DNA of 64,000 nt from Spectribacter hydrogenoxidans (GTDB lineage Bacteria > Pseudomonadota > Gammaproteobacteria > Nevskiales > Salinisphaeraceae), in contig NZ_JAVRIB010000008.1 of assembly GCF_031846275.1 (NCBI RefSeq), positions 62,001-126,000 on the forward strand, given 5' to 3'. The notes under the pieces are model-generated. The model did not search any database. It was not told the DNA's origin and was given only the letters and a program-made list of their open reading frames with translations. The translations under genes and the position numbers were made by a program. This document shows positions 34,375-43,438 of the stretch, one piece after another (the first letter of the stretch is position 1; each line of letters starts with the position of its first letter).

Positions 34375-35019
34375 ATGAGTCACGACGGCGACGATATGCG
34401 CACCCGCGACATCGGCCTGGTGCCGATGGTGGTCGAACAGACCGCCCGCGGCGAACGTGCCTTCGACATCTACTCGCGCCTGCTCAAGGAGCGGGTGGTG
34501 TTCGTGGTCGGCGGCATCGACGACCACATGGCCAACCTGATCGTGGCGCAGCTACTGTTCCTGGAATCGGACAACCCGGACAAGGACATCCAGCTCTACA
34601 TCAACTCGCCGGGCGGCGTTGTCACCGCCGGGATGTCGATCTACGACACCATGCAGTTCATCCAGCCGGATGTGTCCACCATGTGCCTGGGGCAGGCCGC
34701 CAGCATGGGCGCGGTGCTGCTGGCTGCCGGGGCCGAAGGTAAGCGCTACTGCCTGCCGCATTCGCGAGTGATGATCCACCAGCCGCTGGGTGGTTTCCAG
34801 GGCCAGGCAACGGATATCGAGATTCACGCCAAGGAAATCCTGAGGGCCCGCGAGTCGCTCAATCGGATCCTGGCACACCACACCGGCCAGCCGATGGACA
34901 AGATCGCCAGTGACACCGAGCGGGACCGATTCATGAGCGGGGAGGAATCCCGCGAATACGGGCTGGTCGACCGGGTGATGTCCTCGCGTGCCGCGATGGC
35001 CGGCGGAGACGATAAATGA
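34375..35019 (+). CDS. clpP: ATP-dependent Clp protease proteolytic subunit
   Basis: Serine protease forming the 14-mer chamber used with ClpX or ClpA. 214 residues. Catalytic Ser110 (GQAASMGAVLL) and His135 (SRVMIHQPLGG) are intact; the third residue is the Asp in ASDTERDRFM (about 184). A short propeptide is expected at the N-terminus (before VPMVVEQT). Lies 20 bp after tig. Confidence 0.97.
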   Translation: MSHDGDDMRTRDIGLVPMVVEQTARGERAFDIYSRLLKERVVFVVGGIDDHMANLIVAQLLFLESDNPDKDIQLYINSPGGVVTAGMSIYDTMQFIQPDVSTMCLGQAASMGAVLLAAGAEGKRYCLPHSRVMIHQPLGGFQGQATDIEIHAKEILRARESLNRILAHHTGQPMDKIASDTERDRFMSGEESREYGLVDRVMSSRAAMAGGDDK

Positions 35020-35117
35020 CTCCCGATCCACGCCGTTACGCCTGACCGGCATCGGGCGGACCACTAACGGCCGTATCTGTGTTGTAGTATCGGGGTAACG
35101 TTTTCGAGAGGCGCATC

Positions 35118-36404
35118 ATGACTGACGACGCACGCGGCAATGACAACCAGGGGCGCACCCTCTACTGCTCGTTCTGTGGCAAGAGCGAGCACGAAGTCCG
35201 CAAGCTCATCGCCGGTCCCTCGGTATTCATCTGTGATGAGTGCGTCGAGCTCTGCAACGACATCATGCGCGAGGAGCTCGCCGCCAAGCCGGCGCGCAAG
35301 GGCCTTCCCACCCCGCAGGAAATCAACGCCGTTCTCGACGAGTACGTGATCGGCCAGGAGCCGGCCAAGAAGGTGCTGGCGGTGGCGGTCTACAATCACT
35401 ACAAGCGTCTCAATGCGGCCGCCGCCGAGGATGGCGTCGAGCTGCAGAAATCCAATATTCTGCTGATCGGGCCCACCGGCTGCGGCAAGACCCTGTTGGC
35501 CGAAACCCTTGCCCGGCTGCTGGATGTGCCGTTCACCATTGCCGATGCCACCACGCTCACCGAAGCGGGCTACGTCGGCGAGGATGTGGAAAACATCATC
35601 CAGAAGTTGCTGCAGAAGTGTGACTACGATGTCGACAAGGCGCAGCGCGGCATCGTCTACATCGACGAGATCGACAAGATCTCGCGCAAGTCGGAAAACC
35701 CCTCCATCACCCGCGACGTGTCGGGCGAGGGCGTGCAGCAGGCACTGCTCAAGCTGATCGAGGGCACCACCGCGTCGGTGCCGCCCCAGGGCGGGCGCAA
35801 GCATCCACAGCAGGAGTTCCTGCAGGTGGACACCGGCGGCATGCTGTTCATCTGTGGCGGTGCGTTCGCCGGCCTGGAGAAGGTGATCGCCAACCGCGCC
35901 GGTCGCTCCGGCATCGGGTTCTCCGCGGCGGTCAAGAGCGTTGATCAGGTCGAGGAGATTGGCAAGGTGCTGCGCGGAGTCGAACCCGAGGATCTGGTGA
36001 AGTACGGCCTGATCCCGGAATTCGTCGGCCGTCTGCCGGTGGTGGCCACGCTCGACGAGCTCGACGAGGCGGCGTTGGTATCGATCCTGCGCGATCCCAA
36101 GAATGCCCTGGTCAAGCAGTACGGCAAGCTGTTCGACATGGAGGACTGCGAGCTGGAAATTCGCGAGGATGCGCTGCGGGCGATCGCCACCAAGGCGATG
36201 GAACGCAAGACCGGCGCACGCGGTCTGCGCACGATCCTGGAGGGCATTCTCCTGGATGTCATGTACGACCTGCCCTCGATGGAGAACGTGGCCAAGATCG
36301 TGGTGGACGAGGCCGTGGTGAAGGGCGATGCTCAGCCCTACATCGTCTACGAGAACGCCGCCCCCGCCCGCGCCGCAGCCGATACGACCCGCCCGAGCGC
36401 TTGA
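35118..36404 (+). CDS. clpX: ATP-dependent Clp protease ATP-binding subunit ClpX
   Basis: AAA+ unfoldase delivering substrates to ClpP. 428 residues. N-terminal C4 zinc-binding domain (YCSFCGKSE ... FICDECVELC), Walker A GPTGCGKT (residues 118-125), Walker B IVYIDEIDK, pore loop region GYVGEDV, sensor and C-terminal small domain (GARGLRTILEGILLD). The 98-bp gap after clpP leaves room for a separate promoter (possibly heat-shock), but none is assigned. Confidence 0.97.
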   Translation: MTDDARGNDNQGRTLYCSFCGKSEHEVRKLIAGPSVFICDECVELCNDIMREELAAKPARKGLPTPQEINAVLDEYVIGQEPAKKVLAVAVYNHYKRLNAAAAEDGVELQKSNILLIGPTGCGKTLLAETLARLLDVPFTIADATTLTEAGYVGEDVENIIQKLLQKCDYDVDKAQRGIVYIDEIDKISRKSENPSITRDVSGEGVQQALLKLIEGTTASVPPQGGRKHPQQEFLQVDTGGMLFICGGAFAGLEKVIANRAGRSGIGFSAAVKSVDQVEEIGKVLRGVEPEDLVKYGLIPEFVGRLPVVATLDELDEAALVSILRDPKNALVKQYGKLFDMEDCELEIREDALRAIATKAMERKTGARGLRTILEGILLDVMYDLPSMENVAKIVVDEAVVKGDAQPYIVYENAAPARAAADTTRPSA

Positions 36405-36497
36405 AAAGGCGGCCGCCCGGCCGCAGCTTCAAGGCAAGGTTTTTGACGGCGGCTGCCGATACCAGTCGGTAGTCGCCCCCGTTCTCGAGGCTGCATC

Positions 36498-38894
36498 ATG
36501 GCCGATTCTTCTTCCCGCACCCCGGTTCTGCCCCTGCGCGATGTGGTGGTTTTCCCCCACATGGCGATTCCTTTGTTCGTGGGGCGCGAAAAGTCCATCA
36601 GCGCGCTGGAAGCGGCGATGGCCGATGACAAGCGCATCCTGCTGGTGGCCCAGAAGGCCGCGGACGTGGACGACCCGGGCGCGGACGACATCTACCGGGT
36701 GGGCACGCTGGCCAGCATCCTGCAGCTGCTGAAGCTGCCGGACGGCACCGTCAAGGTGCTGGTCGAGGGCGGCGAACGCGCCCGCGTCGAGGATCTGGGC
36801 GAAGAGGACGGCTACATGGTGGCCGACTTCGCAGCCATGAGCGACGCCGACGACCGTGAGGACGATGCCCAGCTCGACGCGCTGATGCGTTCGACGCTCT
36901 CCACCTTCGAGGGCTACGTCAAACTCAACAAGAAGGTGCCGGCCGAACTGCTGCCGTCGCTGTCGAGCATGGACTCGGCCGGGCGTCTGGCCGACACCAT
37001 TGCCGCGCATCTCAATCTGAAGCTGGACGAAAAGCAGGACGTGCTGGAAATCGACGACGCCGGTGCACGCCTCGAGCACGTGCTGGCCAAGGTCGAGGCC
37101 GAGATCGAGGTGCTGCAAATCGAAAAGCGCATACGCGGCCGCGTCAAGCAGCAGATGGAGAAGAGCCAGCGCGAGTACTACCTCAACGAACAGATGAAGG
37201 CCATCCAGAAGGAACTGGGTGACCTGGACGATGCCCCCAATGATCTCGACGAACTCGAGGAGAAGATCGAGAAGGCGGGCATGCCCAAGGAGGTCAAGAA
37301 GAAGGCGACCACCGAGTTCAACAAGCTCAAGAGCATGTCGCCCATGTCGGCCGAGGCCACGGTGGTGCGCAACTACCTGGACTGGATCGTCGACGTACCC
37401 TGGAAGAAGCGCACCAAGACCCAGATCAAACTGGACGATGCCCAGGACATCCTTGACGAGGATCACTACGGGCTGGAGCGCGTCAAGGAACGCATCGTCG
37501 AGAACCTGGCGGTGCAAAGCCGGGTGCGCAAGATCAAGGGTCCGATTCTCTGTTTCGTGGGCCCCCCGGGCGTGGGCAAGACCTCGCTGGGCCGGTCGAT
37601 TGCCCGCGCGGTCAATCGCAAGTTCGTGCGTATGAGCCTGGGCGGGGTCCGGGACGAGGCCGAAATCCGCGGTCACCGGCGTACCTACATTGGCTCGCTG
37701 CCGGGCAAGATCGTGCAGAACATGGCCAAGGTGGGGGTCAAGAACCCGCTGTTCCTGCTCGACGAGATCGACAAGATGGCGATGGATTTCCGCGGTGATC
37801 CGGCCTCCGCGCTGCTCGAGGTGCTGGACCCGGAACAGAACAATACCTTCAACGACCATTACCTTGAGGTCGAGTATGACCTGTCCGAGGTAATGTTCAT
37901 CTGCACCGCGAACACCCTCAATATTCCGCCGGCCCTGCTCGACCGGATGGAGGTCATCCGTCTGTCGGGTTACACCGAGGACGAGAAGGTCAACATCGCC
38001 ACCAAGTATCTGGTGCCCAAGAAGATCGAGGAATCCGGTCTCAGGGACGGAGAACTGCGCGTCTCCGACAACGCGCTGCGGGAAATCGTCCGGCGCTACA
38101 CGCGCGAGGCTGGCGTGCGCAATCTCGAACGCGACATCGCCAAGATCTGCCGCAAGGTGGTCAAGGAACTGATCAGCGAGCCCAAGCGTGCGCAGGTACG
38201 CGTCACCCAGCGCAATCTGGATCGCTATCTGGGCGTGCCCAAGTACCGCTACGGGCGGGCCGAGGAAACCGACCGGGTGGGCCAGGTCACCGGCCTGGCC
38301 TGGACCGAGGTCGGCGGCGAACTGTTGACTATCGAGGCGGCGGTGGTGCCCGGCAAGGGCAAGCCCCTGCTGACCGGAAGCCTGGGCGACGTGATGCAGG
38401 AATCCATCCAGGCTGCCCTCACCGTTGTGCGCCGCCGCGCGGCAAGGCTCGGTATCGAGCAGGATTTCATGACCAAGTCGGACCTGCATGTGCACGTCCC
38501 CGAAGGCGCAACGCCCAAGGACGGGCCCTCTGCTGGCGTCGGAATGTGCACCTCACTGGTGTCCGCGCTGACCGATATTCCGGTCCGTGCCGAAGTCGCC
38601 ATGACCGGCGAAATCACCCTGCGTGGCGACGTGTTGCCGATCGGTGGCCTCAAGGAAAAGCTGCTGGCGGCCCACCGTGGCGGCATTCAGGTGGTCGTGA
38701 TCCCGGAGGAAAACGTCAAGGATCTCGCGGAGATACCGGCGAATATCAAGAACAAGCTGGATATTCGTGCGGTGCGCCGGATCGACGAAGTGCTGGAGAT
38801 CGCGCTCACCCGCATGCCCGAGTCCCTGCCGGAACCGGATTTGGCCGCAGATGGCAAGTCTGCGGGCGAGGCCGGGGGGATCCGCGCGCACTAG
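36498..38894 (+). CDS. lon: ATP-dependent Lon protease
   Basis: Single-chain AAA+ serine protease. 798 residues. N-terminal substrate domain (LPLRDVVVFPHMAIPLFVGR), long coiled-coil (about 185-285), Walker A GPPGVGKT (about 355-362), Walker B LFLLDEIDKM and protease domain with Ser678 (KDGPSAGVGM) and Lys of GGLKEKLLAAHRGG (about 721), matching the E. coli dyad spacing. The C-terminus is slightly extended and acidic. Confidence 0.97.
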   Translation: MADSSSRTPVLPLRDVVVFPHMAIPLFVGREKSISALEAAMADDKRILLVAQKAADVDDPGADDIYRVGTLASILQLLKLPDGTVKVLVEGGERARVEDLGEEDGYMVADFAAMSDADDREDDAQLDALMRSTLSTFEGYVKLNKKVPAELLPSLSSMDSAGRLADTIAAHLNLKLDEKQDVLEIDDAGARLEHVLAKVEAEIEVLQIEKRIRGRVKQQMEKSQREYYLNEQMKAIQKELGDLDDAPNDLDELEEKIEKAGMPKEVKKKATTEFNKLKSMSPMSAEATVVRNYLDWIVDVPWKKRTKTQIKLDDAQDILDEDHYGLERVKERIVENLAVQSRVRKIKGPILCFVGPPGVGKTSLGRSIARAVNRKFVRMSLGGVRDEAEIRGHRRTYIGSLPGKIVQNMAKVGVKNPLFLLDEIDKMAMDFRGDPASALLEVLDPEQNNTFNDHYLEVEYDLSEVMFICTANTLNIPPALLDRMEVIRLSGYTEDEKVNIATKYLVPKKIEESGLRDGELRVSDNALREIVRRYTREAGVRNLERDIAKICRKVVKELISEPKRAQVRVTQRNLDRYLGVPKYRYGRAEETDRVGQVTGLAWTEVGGELLTIEAAVVPGKGKPLLTGSLGDVMQESIQAALTVVRRRAARLGIEQDFMTKSDLHVHVPEGATPKDGPSAGVGMCTSLVSALTDIPVRAEVAMTGEITLRGDVLPIGGLKEKLLAAHRGGIQVVVIPEENVKDLAEIPANIKNKLDIRAVRRIDEVLEIALTRMPESLPEPDLAADGKSAGEAGGIRAH

Positions 38895-38954
38895 AGCTTC
38901 GTGACCGGCTTGTCAAGCGGGACCATCCGCCGAAAATGCCCACCAGACGGGCGG

Positions 38955-38984
38955 TTGACCGGCTTGAGACGGCCTTGGTATAAA
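38955..38984 (+). promoter_or_regulatory. sigma-70 promoter of hupB
   Basis: TTGACC (38955-38960), 18-bp spacer, TATAAA (38979-38984), in the 250-bp lon-hupB gap. Gives an expected leader of about 150 nt before hupB. Confidence 0.7.
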
Positions 38985-38991
38985 ACGGTGT

Positions 38992-39042
38992 CGCTGGCGT
39001 TAACACCTGCTCCGAAGCGGTGAGGCCAGCGGAGCCGTTTTT
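38992..39042 (+). promoter_or_regulatory. competing hairpins in hupB leader / lon terminator
   Basis: A 6-bp hairpin GCTCCG/CGGAGC (39009-39014, 39030-39035) is followed by CGTTTTT and can act as an intrinsic terminator. An overlapping larger hairpin pairs CGCTGGC (38992-38998) with GCCAGCG (39025-39031), with an inner CACC/GGTG helix; the two cannot form together. The element lies just downstream of the hupB promoter. It may simply end lon transcripts, or attenuate hupB. Confidence 0.45.
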
Positions 39043-39144
39043 ATGGTCTCGCCGGGTGTGCGGATTTGCCGAATCGGCATTTCAAGATTTCCGGGGGGTG
39101 GACATTCTCGTTTTCCGACTTCCGACCGACAGGGGATGACAAGC

Positions 39145-39417
39145 ATGAATAAATCAGAACTCACCGATGCCGTCGCCGCCGACGCGGACCTTTCCAAGGC
39201 AGACGCCGCCAAGGCCGTCGACGCCACCATCGATGCGATTACCGACGCGCTCAAGAAGGGAGACAAGGTTTCCCTGGTCGGGTTTGGCGTGTTCTCCGTA
39301 CGCACCCGTGCCGCCCGTCAGGGCCGCAATCCCAAGACCGGGCAGAGCATCAACATCCCGGCCGGCAAGACGCCCGGTTTCAAGGCTGGCAAGGCGCTCA
39401 AGGATGCCGTAAACTAG
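39145..39417 (+). CDS. hupB: DNA-binding protein HU-beta
   Basis: Nucleoid-associated HU/IHF family protein bending DNA. 90 residues, canonical length; core GFGVFSVRTRAARQGRNPKT and the DNA-contacting arm with INIPAGKTPGFKAGK. ATG at 39145 follows AGGGGA; an in-frame ATG at 39043 would add 34 unrelated residues. Classic position after lon and before tRNA-Val/Asp and ppiD. Confidence 0.96.
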   Translation: MNKSELTDAVAADADLSKADAAKAVDATIDAITDALKKGDKVSLVGFGVFSVRTRAARQGRNPKTGQSINIPAGKTPGFKAGKALKDAVN

Positions 39418-39458
39418 CGCACCTCGCGGGTGCTCAACGCCATATGAGCGGTACCCAC

Positions 39459-39534
39459 GGGTGCTTAGCTCAGCTGGTAGAGCGTCGCCCTTACAAGGCG
39501 AATGTCGGCGGTTCGAACCCGTCAGCACCCACCA
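39459..39534 (+). tRNA. tRNA-Val (anticodon TAC)
   Basis: 76 nt with encoded CCA. GGGTGCT/AGCACCC acceptor, anticodon loop CTTACAA gives TAC, T-arm GGTTCGAACCC. Confidence 0.97.
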
Positions 39535-39540
39535 TTTCGC

Positions 39541-39617
39541 GGAGCGGTAGTTCAGTTGGTTAGAATACCGGCCTGTCACGCCGGGGGTCGCGGGTTCGAG
39601 TCCCGTCCGCTCCGCCA
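39541..39617 (+). tRNA. tRNA-Asp (anticodon GTC)
   Basis: 77 nt with encoded CCA, 6 bp after tRNA-Val. GGAGCGG/CCGCTCC acceptor, anticodon GTC in CTGTCAC, G73 discriminator as expected for tRNA-Asp. Confidence 0.97.
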
Positions 39618-39664
39618 TCCTGACATCAGTTGACGGGCGCCTCTGCCAGGGTGCGCCCGATCCG

Positions 39665-39696
39665 AAAGGGCGCTTCACCACGGGGCGCCCTTTTTC
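39665..39696 (+). terminator. intrinsic terminator of the tRNA-Val/Asp unit
   Basis: AAAGGGCGC (39665-39673) pairs with GCGCCCTTT (39685-39693), loop of 11 nt, with a five-T run (39691-39695). Lies 48 bp before ppiD, so ppiD needs its own promoter or readthrough. Confidence 0.85.
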
Positions 39697-39743
39697 GTTT
39701 GACGCCACCCCAGCAGGGGGCGTTCCCAGGAATGTGAACCGTT

Positions 39744-41660
39744 ATGCTGCAACGTATTCGTGATAAATCCAGCGGCCCGGTCGCCTATGCCATCGTCGGC
39801 CTGATTGCGCTGGTATTCAGTGTCTGGGGGGTGGGGTCCTACTTCACCCAGTCGGCCAATCCCGCGGTGGCAACGGTCGGCGGCACCGACATCACCAAGT
39901 ACGAGCTGCAACGGGCCTACGATCAGCGCTACCAGCGCCTGCAGCAGCTGATGGGCGAGAATTTCGATCACAACGTGATCGAGCCCAAGCGCTTCCGGCG
40001 TACGGTCCTGGAGAATCTGATCCAGCAGGAATTGCTGGTGCAGTACGCCCAGGACAACCGGCTCCGTGTCACCGATCAGGGTCTGCTACAGGCGCTGCGC
40101 GGGGATGAGCGCTTTCAGGTGGATGGCAATTTTTCCCCGGACCGCTATCGCGCGCTGCTGTCGCAGGCCGGCATCAGCGCGGCCGCGTTCGAGGCCGGGC
40201 TGCGTCACGATCTGCAGTCCAGCCAGTTGCGCGAGGCGGTACTGGCCACCGGTTTCGTGACCGATCCGCTGGTGCAGCAGGCCCACCGGCTGAGCAATCA
40301 GGAACGCGAGCTGTCCTATCTGTCGTTCTCACCGGACGCGTTTCGCGACGAGGTCAGCATCGGGGAGGGTGAGGTCGAGGCCTACTACCGTGATCACCCG
40401 GATGCCTTCATGCGCGATCAGCGGGTGAAACTGGCCTACGTGTCGCTGGATCGCAGTGAACTCGAGGTGGCCGAGGCCCCGGACGACGAGTTCCTGCGCA
40501 CGCTCTATGAGCAGGAGAAGGAAGCCCGCTTCAAATCGCCGGAGCGTCGCAAGGCACGGCACATCCTGATTCGCGAGGATGGCGACACCGATGCCGAAGC
40601 CGCGCGTGCCGAGATCCAGGCACTGGCCGACCAGCTGGAACAGGGCGACGTCGATTTCGCGGACCTCGCCAGCGAGCATTCGGATGACCAGGGCACGGCC
40701 GAGGACGGGGGCAGCCTGGACTGGGTGACCCGCGGCTCGATGGTCGCCCCGTTCGAGAAGGCACTGTTCGATCTCGAACCCGGATCGATCTCCAATCCGG
40801 TTAAGACCGAGTTCGGCTGGCACCTGATCAAGCTGGAAGAGGTGGATCCGGCCGAGGTCAAGCCGTTCGACGACGCCGAGGTTCAGGACGAACTGTTGTC
40901 GCTCTACCGTTCGCAGGAGCGCCAGGAACGTTTCAAGCAGTTGAGCGAGGAGCTGGACGCCTTGGCGTTCGAGGCCCCGCAGTCGCTGGATACCATTGCC
41001 AAAGAACTGGATCTGGAGATCCAGACGACTGGCTGGGTGACGCCGGACGGCGGAACCGGGCTGGCCGGCAACGAGGCGGTGGTCGAGGCTGCCTTTTCCG
41101 ATGCGGTCCTCAAGGACGGACTGAACAGCACCCCCATTTCGCTGTCGGGTGACCGCCTGGTGGTGGTGCGGGTTGCCGAGAACGAGCCGGCGGCACGGCT
41201 GCCGCTGGCCGAGGTCCGTGACCAGATTCGCGAACGAATCCGTGACGAGGCCGCGGCCAGGCTGGCGGCGGAACGCGCGCAGGAGGCGCTGGATCAACTG
41301 GAAAGCGGTGACAGAAGTCTGGCGGATCTGGCCGAACAGTTGCCCGGCGATCTGGTGACGCCCGGCTGGATCGCGCGCGATGGCGGGAGTTCCGTCAGCG
41401 GCGCCATCCGGGAAGCGGCCTTCAGCTTGCCGCAGCCGGCTGACGGTGAGGTCTCTCGCCGGCTGGTTTCACTCGCCAACGGTGGTCAAGCGGTAGTGTC
41501 GGTCAGTGGCGTGCGAGTGCCCGAAAACCTGGACGAGTCCACCCGCGGAACGCTGGTCAGCCGCATCGAAGGGCGCCTGGCCGGTCTCGAGTATGCCGTG
41601 ATGCGCCGAGCGATCCGGGCGGACTATGATGTGGAAATCTACGAAAACCGCCTGAACTGA
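39744..41660 (+). CDS. ppiD: periplasmic chaperone / peptidyl-prolyl isomerase PpiD
   Basis: Membrane-anchored SurA-like folding factor at the Sec exit. 638 residues. Short cytoplasmic start, one transmembrane segment (about residues 13-34, VAYAIVGLIALVFSVWGVGS), SurA_N-type helical region, and a parvulin domain (about 270-370) with RKARHILI, FADLASEHSDD, GGSLDWVTRGSMV and FGWHLIKL. A second, divergent rotamase-like segment follows. The TGA shares a base with the next ATG (TGATG). Confidence 0.94.
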   Translation: MLQRIRDKSSGPVAYAIVGLIALVFSVWGVGSYFTQSANPAVATVGGTDITKYELQRAYDQRYQRLQQLMGENFDHNVIEPKRFRRTVLENLIQQELLVQYAQDNRLRVTDQGLLQALRGDERFQVDGNFSPDRYRALLSQAGISAAAFEAGLRHDLQSSQLREAVLATGFVTDPLVQQAHRLSNQERELSYLSFSPDAFRDEVSIGEGEVEAYYRDHPDAFMRDQRVKLAYVSLDRSELEVAEAPDDEFLRTLYEQEKEARFKSPERRKARHILIREDGDTDAEAARAEIQALADQLEQGDVDFADLASEHSDDQGTAEDGGSLDWVTRGSMVAPFEKALFDLEPGSISNPVKTEFGWHLIKLEEVDPAEVKPFDDAEVQDELLSLYRSQERQERFKQLSEELDALAFEAPQSLDTIAKELDLEIQTTGWVTPDGGTGLAGNEAVVEAAFSDAVLKDGLNSTPISLSGDRLVVVRVAENEPAARLPLAEVRDQIRERIRDEAAARLAAERAQEALDQLESGDRSLADLAEQLPGDLVTPGWIARDGGSSVSGAIREAAFSLPQPADGEVSRRLVSLANGGQAVVSVSGVRVPENLDESTRGTLVSRIEGRLAGLEYAVMRRAIRADYDVEIYENRLN

Positions 41661-43084
41661 TGACCCCCGGGCAGGTCGGTACCGCACTGATCGGCCTGGC
41701 ACTGCTGCTGCTGGCCGGCAAGCTGGTGCGCCTGCACTGGCGGGCCGGTCAGAACCTGTTTCTGCCGGCCTCCATCCTCGGCGGCGCGATCGGCCTGGCG
41801 CTCGGCCCGGATATTCTCGGCGGGATCGCGGGCGTGATTTTCGGTGGTGATCACACCCTTGCCGACGGCCTGATTCCGGCCGACGTGCTGGGAGTCTGGT
41901 CGAGCCTCCCGGGACTGATGATCAATGTGGTGTTTGCCACGCTCCTGCTCGGCGTGCCGCTGCCGCGCTGGCGGCGGGTGTGGCATCTGGCCGGCCCGCA
42001 GCTGGCCTTCGGGCTGAGTCTGGCCTCCGGGCAGTACGTACTGGGGATTCTGCTGGCGGTCGCCGTGCTGGTGCCGGTATTCGGTCTGCCGGTGATGGCG
42101 GGCGCCCTGATCGAGATCGGCTTCGAAGGCGGTCATGGCACCGCGGCCGGCCTGCAGCCGGTGTTTGCGGAACTGGGATTCAGCGACGGCGCGGATCTCG
42201 CGGTCGGCATGGCCACGGTGGGCGTGGTCGGCGGCATGGCGCTGGGCATTATCCTGGTGAACTGGGGCATCCGGCGCGGTCACACCGAGGTACACGATGC
42301 CTCGGTCGCGGCCATGCCGCTGGCGCAACGCCGCGGGCTGGTCGACGCGCACGAGCGGCCGCGGTACGCCGGCGAAATGACAGTGCGCCCGGAATCCATC
42401 GAACCCTTGACCCTGCACGCCGGTCTGGCCGGCCTAGCTATCCTGATCGGCTACGGGCTGCTGTCACTTCTGCGCTGGATCGAGGCCATCACCTGGGGCG
42501 GACCGGACGGCGTGGCACTGCTTGGCGCGGTGCCGCTGTTCCCGCTGGCGATGATCGGGGGCGTACTGGTCCAGATCGGGCTCAATCGCGCCGGTTATGG
42601 TGACCTGCTGGATCGCGCCACCATGCTGCGGCTGCAGGGACTGGCGCTGGATGTGCTGATAGCCGCGGCAATTGCCAGTCTGTCGCTGAGTGTCATCGCC
42701 GCCAACCTGGGACCGTTCCTGTTGCTGGCCAGTGTGGGGCTGGCCTGGAATATCGGCATGTTCATCTGGGTCGCCCCGCGGATGATTCCGCAGTACTGGT
42801 TCGAGCGGGGAATCGGGGATCTAGGGCAGTCCATGGGCGTGACCGCCACCGGGCTGATTCTGATGAAGATTGCCGATCCGGATGGACGCTCGCCGGCCTA
42901 CGAGGCCTTCGGTTACAAGCAACTGGTATTCGAACCCTTCTTCGGCGGTGGTCTGATCACCGGGCTGGCCCTGCCTGTGATCTACCATTTCGGGCCCTGG
43001 CCGCTGTTCGCGGTCATGGTGGTCCTGCTGGCGGCCAGCCTGGTGCTGGGCATCGGATACTTCGGGCGGCGCGACGCGGACTGA
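41660..43084 (+). CDS. GltS-like sodium/glutamate symporter family protein
   Basis: 474 residues, roughly 11-12 hydrophobic segments. The GltS hallmark FEGGHGTAAG is present (about residues 156-165), as is an inverted-repeat layout. The sequence between the halves (about 210-250) is a hydrophilic loop. Substrate not proven: relatives carry glutamate or other dicarboxylates with Na+. Translationally coupled to ppiD and followed after 8 bp by an LrgA-like gene, an unusual context for gltS. Confidence 0.75.
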   Translation: MTPGQVGTALIGLALLLLAGKLVRLHWRAGQNLFLPASILGGAIGLALGPDILGGIAGVIFGGDHTLADGLIPADVLGVWSSLPGLMINVVFATLLLGVPLPRWRRVWHLAGPQLAFGLSLASGQYVLGILLAVAVLVPVFGLPVMAGALIEIGFEGGHGTAAGLQPVFAELGFSDGADLAVGMATVGVVGGMALGIILVNWGIRRGHTEVHDASVAAMPLAQRRGLVDAHERPRYAGEMTVRPESIEPLTLHAGLAGLAILIGYGLLSLLRWIEAITWGGPDGVALLGAVPLFPLAMIGGVLVQIGLNRAGYGDLLDRATMLRLQGLALDVLIAAAIASLSLSVIAANLGPFLLLASVGLAWNIGMFIWVAPRMIPQYWFERGIGDLGQSMGVTATGLILMKIADPDGRSPAYEAFGYKQLVFEPFFGGGLITGLALPVIYHFGPWPLFAVMVVLLAASLVLGIGYFGRRDAD

Positions 43085-43092
43085 CCCGCACG

Positions 43093-43434
43093 ATGCTTTA
43101 CTGGATCACGATGCTACTGCTCTGTCAGTGGCTGGGCGAGCTGGCTGCCACAGCGTCCGGACTGCCGGTCCCGGGACCGGTGATTGGCATGATCCTGCTG
43201 CTGGCGTTCCTGCTGTGGCGGGGCGAGGAGCCCCCGGATCTGGCCCGGGTTGCCGACGGGTTGCTGAATCACCTGGCGCTGCTGTTCGTGCCGGCCGGCG
43301 TCGGAGTCGTGGCCCACCTCGCGTTGCTGCAGGCGCAGTGGCAGCCCATTGCCGCCGCATTGCTGGTGAGCACCGTGGCCACCGTGCTGGTCACCGGCTG
43401 GGTCATGCAGCGCCTGATGCGCAAGCGGGACTGA
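43093..43434 (+). CDS. CidA/LrgA family membrane protein
   Basis: 113 residues, four hydrophobic segments, with the family motif LPVPGPVIGMILLLAFLL and LLNHLALLFVPAGVGVV. Members are holin-like proteins linked to murein hydrolase control, or export partners of LrgB-type proteins for pyruvate or glycolate. It lies 4 bp before the LrgB gene. Confidence 0.9.
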   Translation: MLYWITMLLLCQWLGELAATASGLPVPGPVIGMILLLAFLLWRGEEPPDLARVADGLLNHLALLFVPAGVGVVAHLALLQAQWQPIAAALLVSTVATVLVTGWVMQRLMRKRD

Positions 43435-43438
43435 CGCC

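Noticed and set aside
36429..38495. 688-residue open frame on the minus strand within lon
   Set aside because: Antisense shadow of a fully conserved lon gene; high GC makes stop codons rare on the other strand.
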